Shown here: positions 4,576 through 5,626 of the stretch, in pieces
Layout of the letters: the number at the start of each line of letters is the position of its first letter
Numbering within the stretch: position 1 is the stretch's first letter
From: Anaerolineae bacterium
GTDB lineage: Bacteria > Chloroflexota > Anaerolineae > J102
Assembly (NCBI GenBank): GCA_026992375.1
Contig: JALXAF010000275.1
Location: 1 to 5,626 of the forward strand
Length of the DNA: 5,626 bases
Direction of reading: 5' to 3'
Position numbers and translations under genes: made by a program
The notes under the pieces: model-generated
What the model saw: only the letters and a program-made list of their open reading frames with translations
Told to the model about the DNA's origin: nothing
Database searches by the model: none

Positions 4576-5417
4576 CGGGATGAGAAAGAGGAAGAAAGAG
4601 ATGAAATAGCGTTTTCAATGGCCCTGAGATAGGCAATGGCCCGTTCCGCTGCTGTGTCTGCATCGGGTTCGGGCATGAACTCGCCCGAGACGAAGCCCTG
4701 ATACCCGGTTTCGTACAACGTCCCTAACAAAGCGGCGAAATCGAGATGCCCTGCGCCCGGATGCCAGCGATTGGAGTCGGCCACGTGGAAGTGGAAGATG
4801 CGATCGCTCGCCATGCGAATGCTCTCTTCCATGTCCGGCTCCTCGATGTTCATGTGGAAGGTGTCGAGAAGCAGACCGAAATTATCCGCGCCCACCCGAT
4901 CGATGAGGTCTAGCCCCTCACGCACGTTGTTGATGAGGGTGGTCTCGTAGCGGTTGATGGGCTCCAGGGCCAGGCGCACGCCCGCGGGTGCGGCCGCGGC
5001 GCTGCATTCCTGCAACGCTTCGATCACCCATTGCATGGCTTGCTCCTGGCTGACCCCCGGCTTGACGATGCCGCGCAGCAGGCCGATGATGATGATGGCG
5101 TCGAAGCGGGCGGCCAGGGGGATGTGGCTCTTGACCCGCTCGATGGCCGCGCGGCGGATGGCGGGGTCGGGATCGGGGAAGGAGAGGCCCTCCTCGCCCC
5201 AGGCCTGGCCCGTGCCGATGGCGGGAATAGCCAGCCCGTGGCGTCGGGCGATGGCCTCGATGACGTCAGCGTCAGTGAGTTTGGGGTCGCGGATGGCCAG
5301 TTCCACGCCATCATAGCCCCAGCGGACGATTTTGGCGATGTTGGCTTCCAGATCGCCCTTGAAAGCCACGGCATTGAATCGCGCGGGCTGGGTGGAGAGC
5401 ACGATAGCGAGTTTCAT
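4572..5417 (-). CDS. Tagatose 3-epimerase-like sugar isomerase/epimerase
   Basis: A 281-residue TIM-barrel protein of the xylose isomerase-like/AP endonuclease 2 superfamily, cytoplasmic and metal-dependent. The metal-binding residues are E152 (LALEPINRYE), D185 (LLLDTFHMNIEE), H211 (FHFHVADSNR) and E246 (VSGEF), the arrangement of D-tagatose/D-psicose 3-epimerases; H188 and R217 and the GAGHLDF motif also agree. The substrate could be a keto-sugar or keto-sugar acid; sequence alone cannot settle it. It is the first gene of a two-gene operon with the SDR (4-nt GTGA overlap). I chose ATG 5417 because it gives the normal family start MKLAIVLSTQ; an in-frame TTG at 5471 would add an 18-residue Ser/Pro-rich extension not expected in the family. 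No Shine-Dalgarno precedes 5417. The last residues (ISSLSSSFSSR) are a Ser-rich tail encoded by a pyrimidine-rich tract running up to the SDR start. Confidence 0.85.
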   Translation of the reverse strand: MKLAIVLSTQPARFNAVAFKGDLEANIAKIVRWGYDGVELAIRDPKLTDADVIEAIARRHGLAIPAIGTGQAWGEEGLSFPDPDPAIRRAAIERVKSHIPLAARFDAIIIIGLLRGIVKPGVSQEQAMQWVIEALQECSAAAAPAGVRLALEPINRYETTLINNVREGLDLIDRVGADNFGLLLDTFHMNIEEPDMEESIRMASDRIFHFHVADSNRWHPGAGHLDFAALLGTLYETGYQGFVSGEFMPEPDADTAAERAIAYLRAIENAISSLSSSFSSR

Positions 5418-5458
5418 ACGAGAAGATGATTTGATGTCTGGGGACGGACTCGGTTTGG

Positions 5459-5487
5459 TTGAAGAGCGCAATGAATTATGGTATGAT
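5459..5487 (+). promoter_or_regulatory. Promoter of the Uma2-like gene
   Basis: TTGAAG (5459-5464) is followed after 17 bp by TATGAT (5482-5487), with an extended TG at 5479-5480. Transcription would start near 5494, leaving a leader of about 30 nt with GAGG at 5514-5517, six bases before the ATG at 5524. I found no equally good promoter for the divergent 3-epimerase-like gene. Confidence 0.55.
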
Positions 5488-5523
5488 TGTTCTATTCTGA
5501 CTGATCCCGTCGTGAGGTTGTTG

Positions 5524-5626
5524 ATGAAAAGTCTGGCCGATATTCAGAAAGTCCATCATCGCTCTACGTTGCCGGGGACGCCCGAGCCAGCGTGGGAGGT
5601 TGCTTTACTCTTTCCGCCTCAGGGGC
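5524..5626 (+). CDS. Probable Uma2-family (DUF820) protein, N-terminal fragment
   Basis: Thirty-four codons are visible before the right edge. After a short polar beginning, the sequence WEVALLFPPQG (24-34) looks like the opening of Uma2-family proteins, which usually continue as PPQGxWTEEDYL. Uma2 proteins have a PD-(D/E)XK nuclease-type fold and are numerous in Cyanobacteria and Chloroflexi, but their cellular role is poorly known. GAGG at 5514-5517 supports the ATG; in-frame GTG (5512) and TTG (5518, 5521) codons are less likely starts. None of the catalytic region is in view, so the call rests on one short motif. Confidence 0.55.
   Translation, partial: MKSLADIQKVHHRSTLPGTPEPAWEVALLFPPQG

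Noticed and set aside
3868..4632. Plus-strand open frame (254 codons) opposite the SDR
   Set aside because: It is Gly/Asp/Val-rich antisense sequence with no recognisable motif; the minus-strand SDR has every catalytic residue.

Overview
The window (about 5.6 kb, mostly GC-rich) looks like a bacterial chromosome segment. I would guess a Chloroflexota-type organism, because a SDR fructuronate reductase and UxaE-type tagaturonate epimerase sit beside a LarA homologue, a VapBC module, an orphan antitoxin and a Uma2 gene. This is an inference from gene content only; no rRNA or marker gene is present.

Minus strand: four sugar-acid metabolism genes, in transcription order from right to left. They are a tagatose 3-epimerase-like TIM-barrel protein (5417-4572), an SDR D-mannonate oxidoreductase/fructuronate reductase (4575-3733, overlapping the previous gene by 4 nt), a LarA-like protein predicted to depend on the nickel-pincer cofactor (3112-1850), and the N-terminal 376 residues of tagaturonate epimerase UxaE (1129 to the left edge). 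UxaE converts D-tagaturonate to D-fructuronate and the SDR reduces fructuronate to D-mannonate, so these two make consecutive steps of the non-canonical galacturonate route known from Thermotoga. The LarA-like protein and the 3-epimerase-like protein have no fixed place in that route and may admit a further sugar acid.

Plus strand: accessory genes are slotted between the metabolic genes. A VapBC toxin-antitoxin operon (1194-1849) has a good promoter and an overlapping operator-like dyad; its toxin stop codon abuts the larA-like stop codon with no gap. A lone 101-residue antitoxin-like gene (3416-3721) has a promoter placed for leaderless transcription. The first 34 codons of a probable Uma2-family protein begin at 5524 and run off the right edge.

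The 303-bp gap between the divergent larA-like and antitoxin-like genes (3113-3415) carries a 146-bp nested inverted-repeat element (3185-3330) that can be drawn as a three-armed cloverleaf closed by a 15-bp stem, flanked by imperfect AT-rich direct repeats. It resembles a small non-autonomous intergenic repeat. It and the plus-strand genes suggest that an older metabolic cluster was interrupted by accessory DNA.
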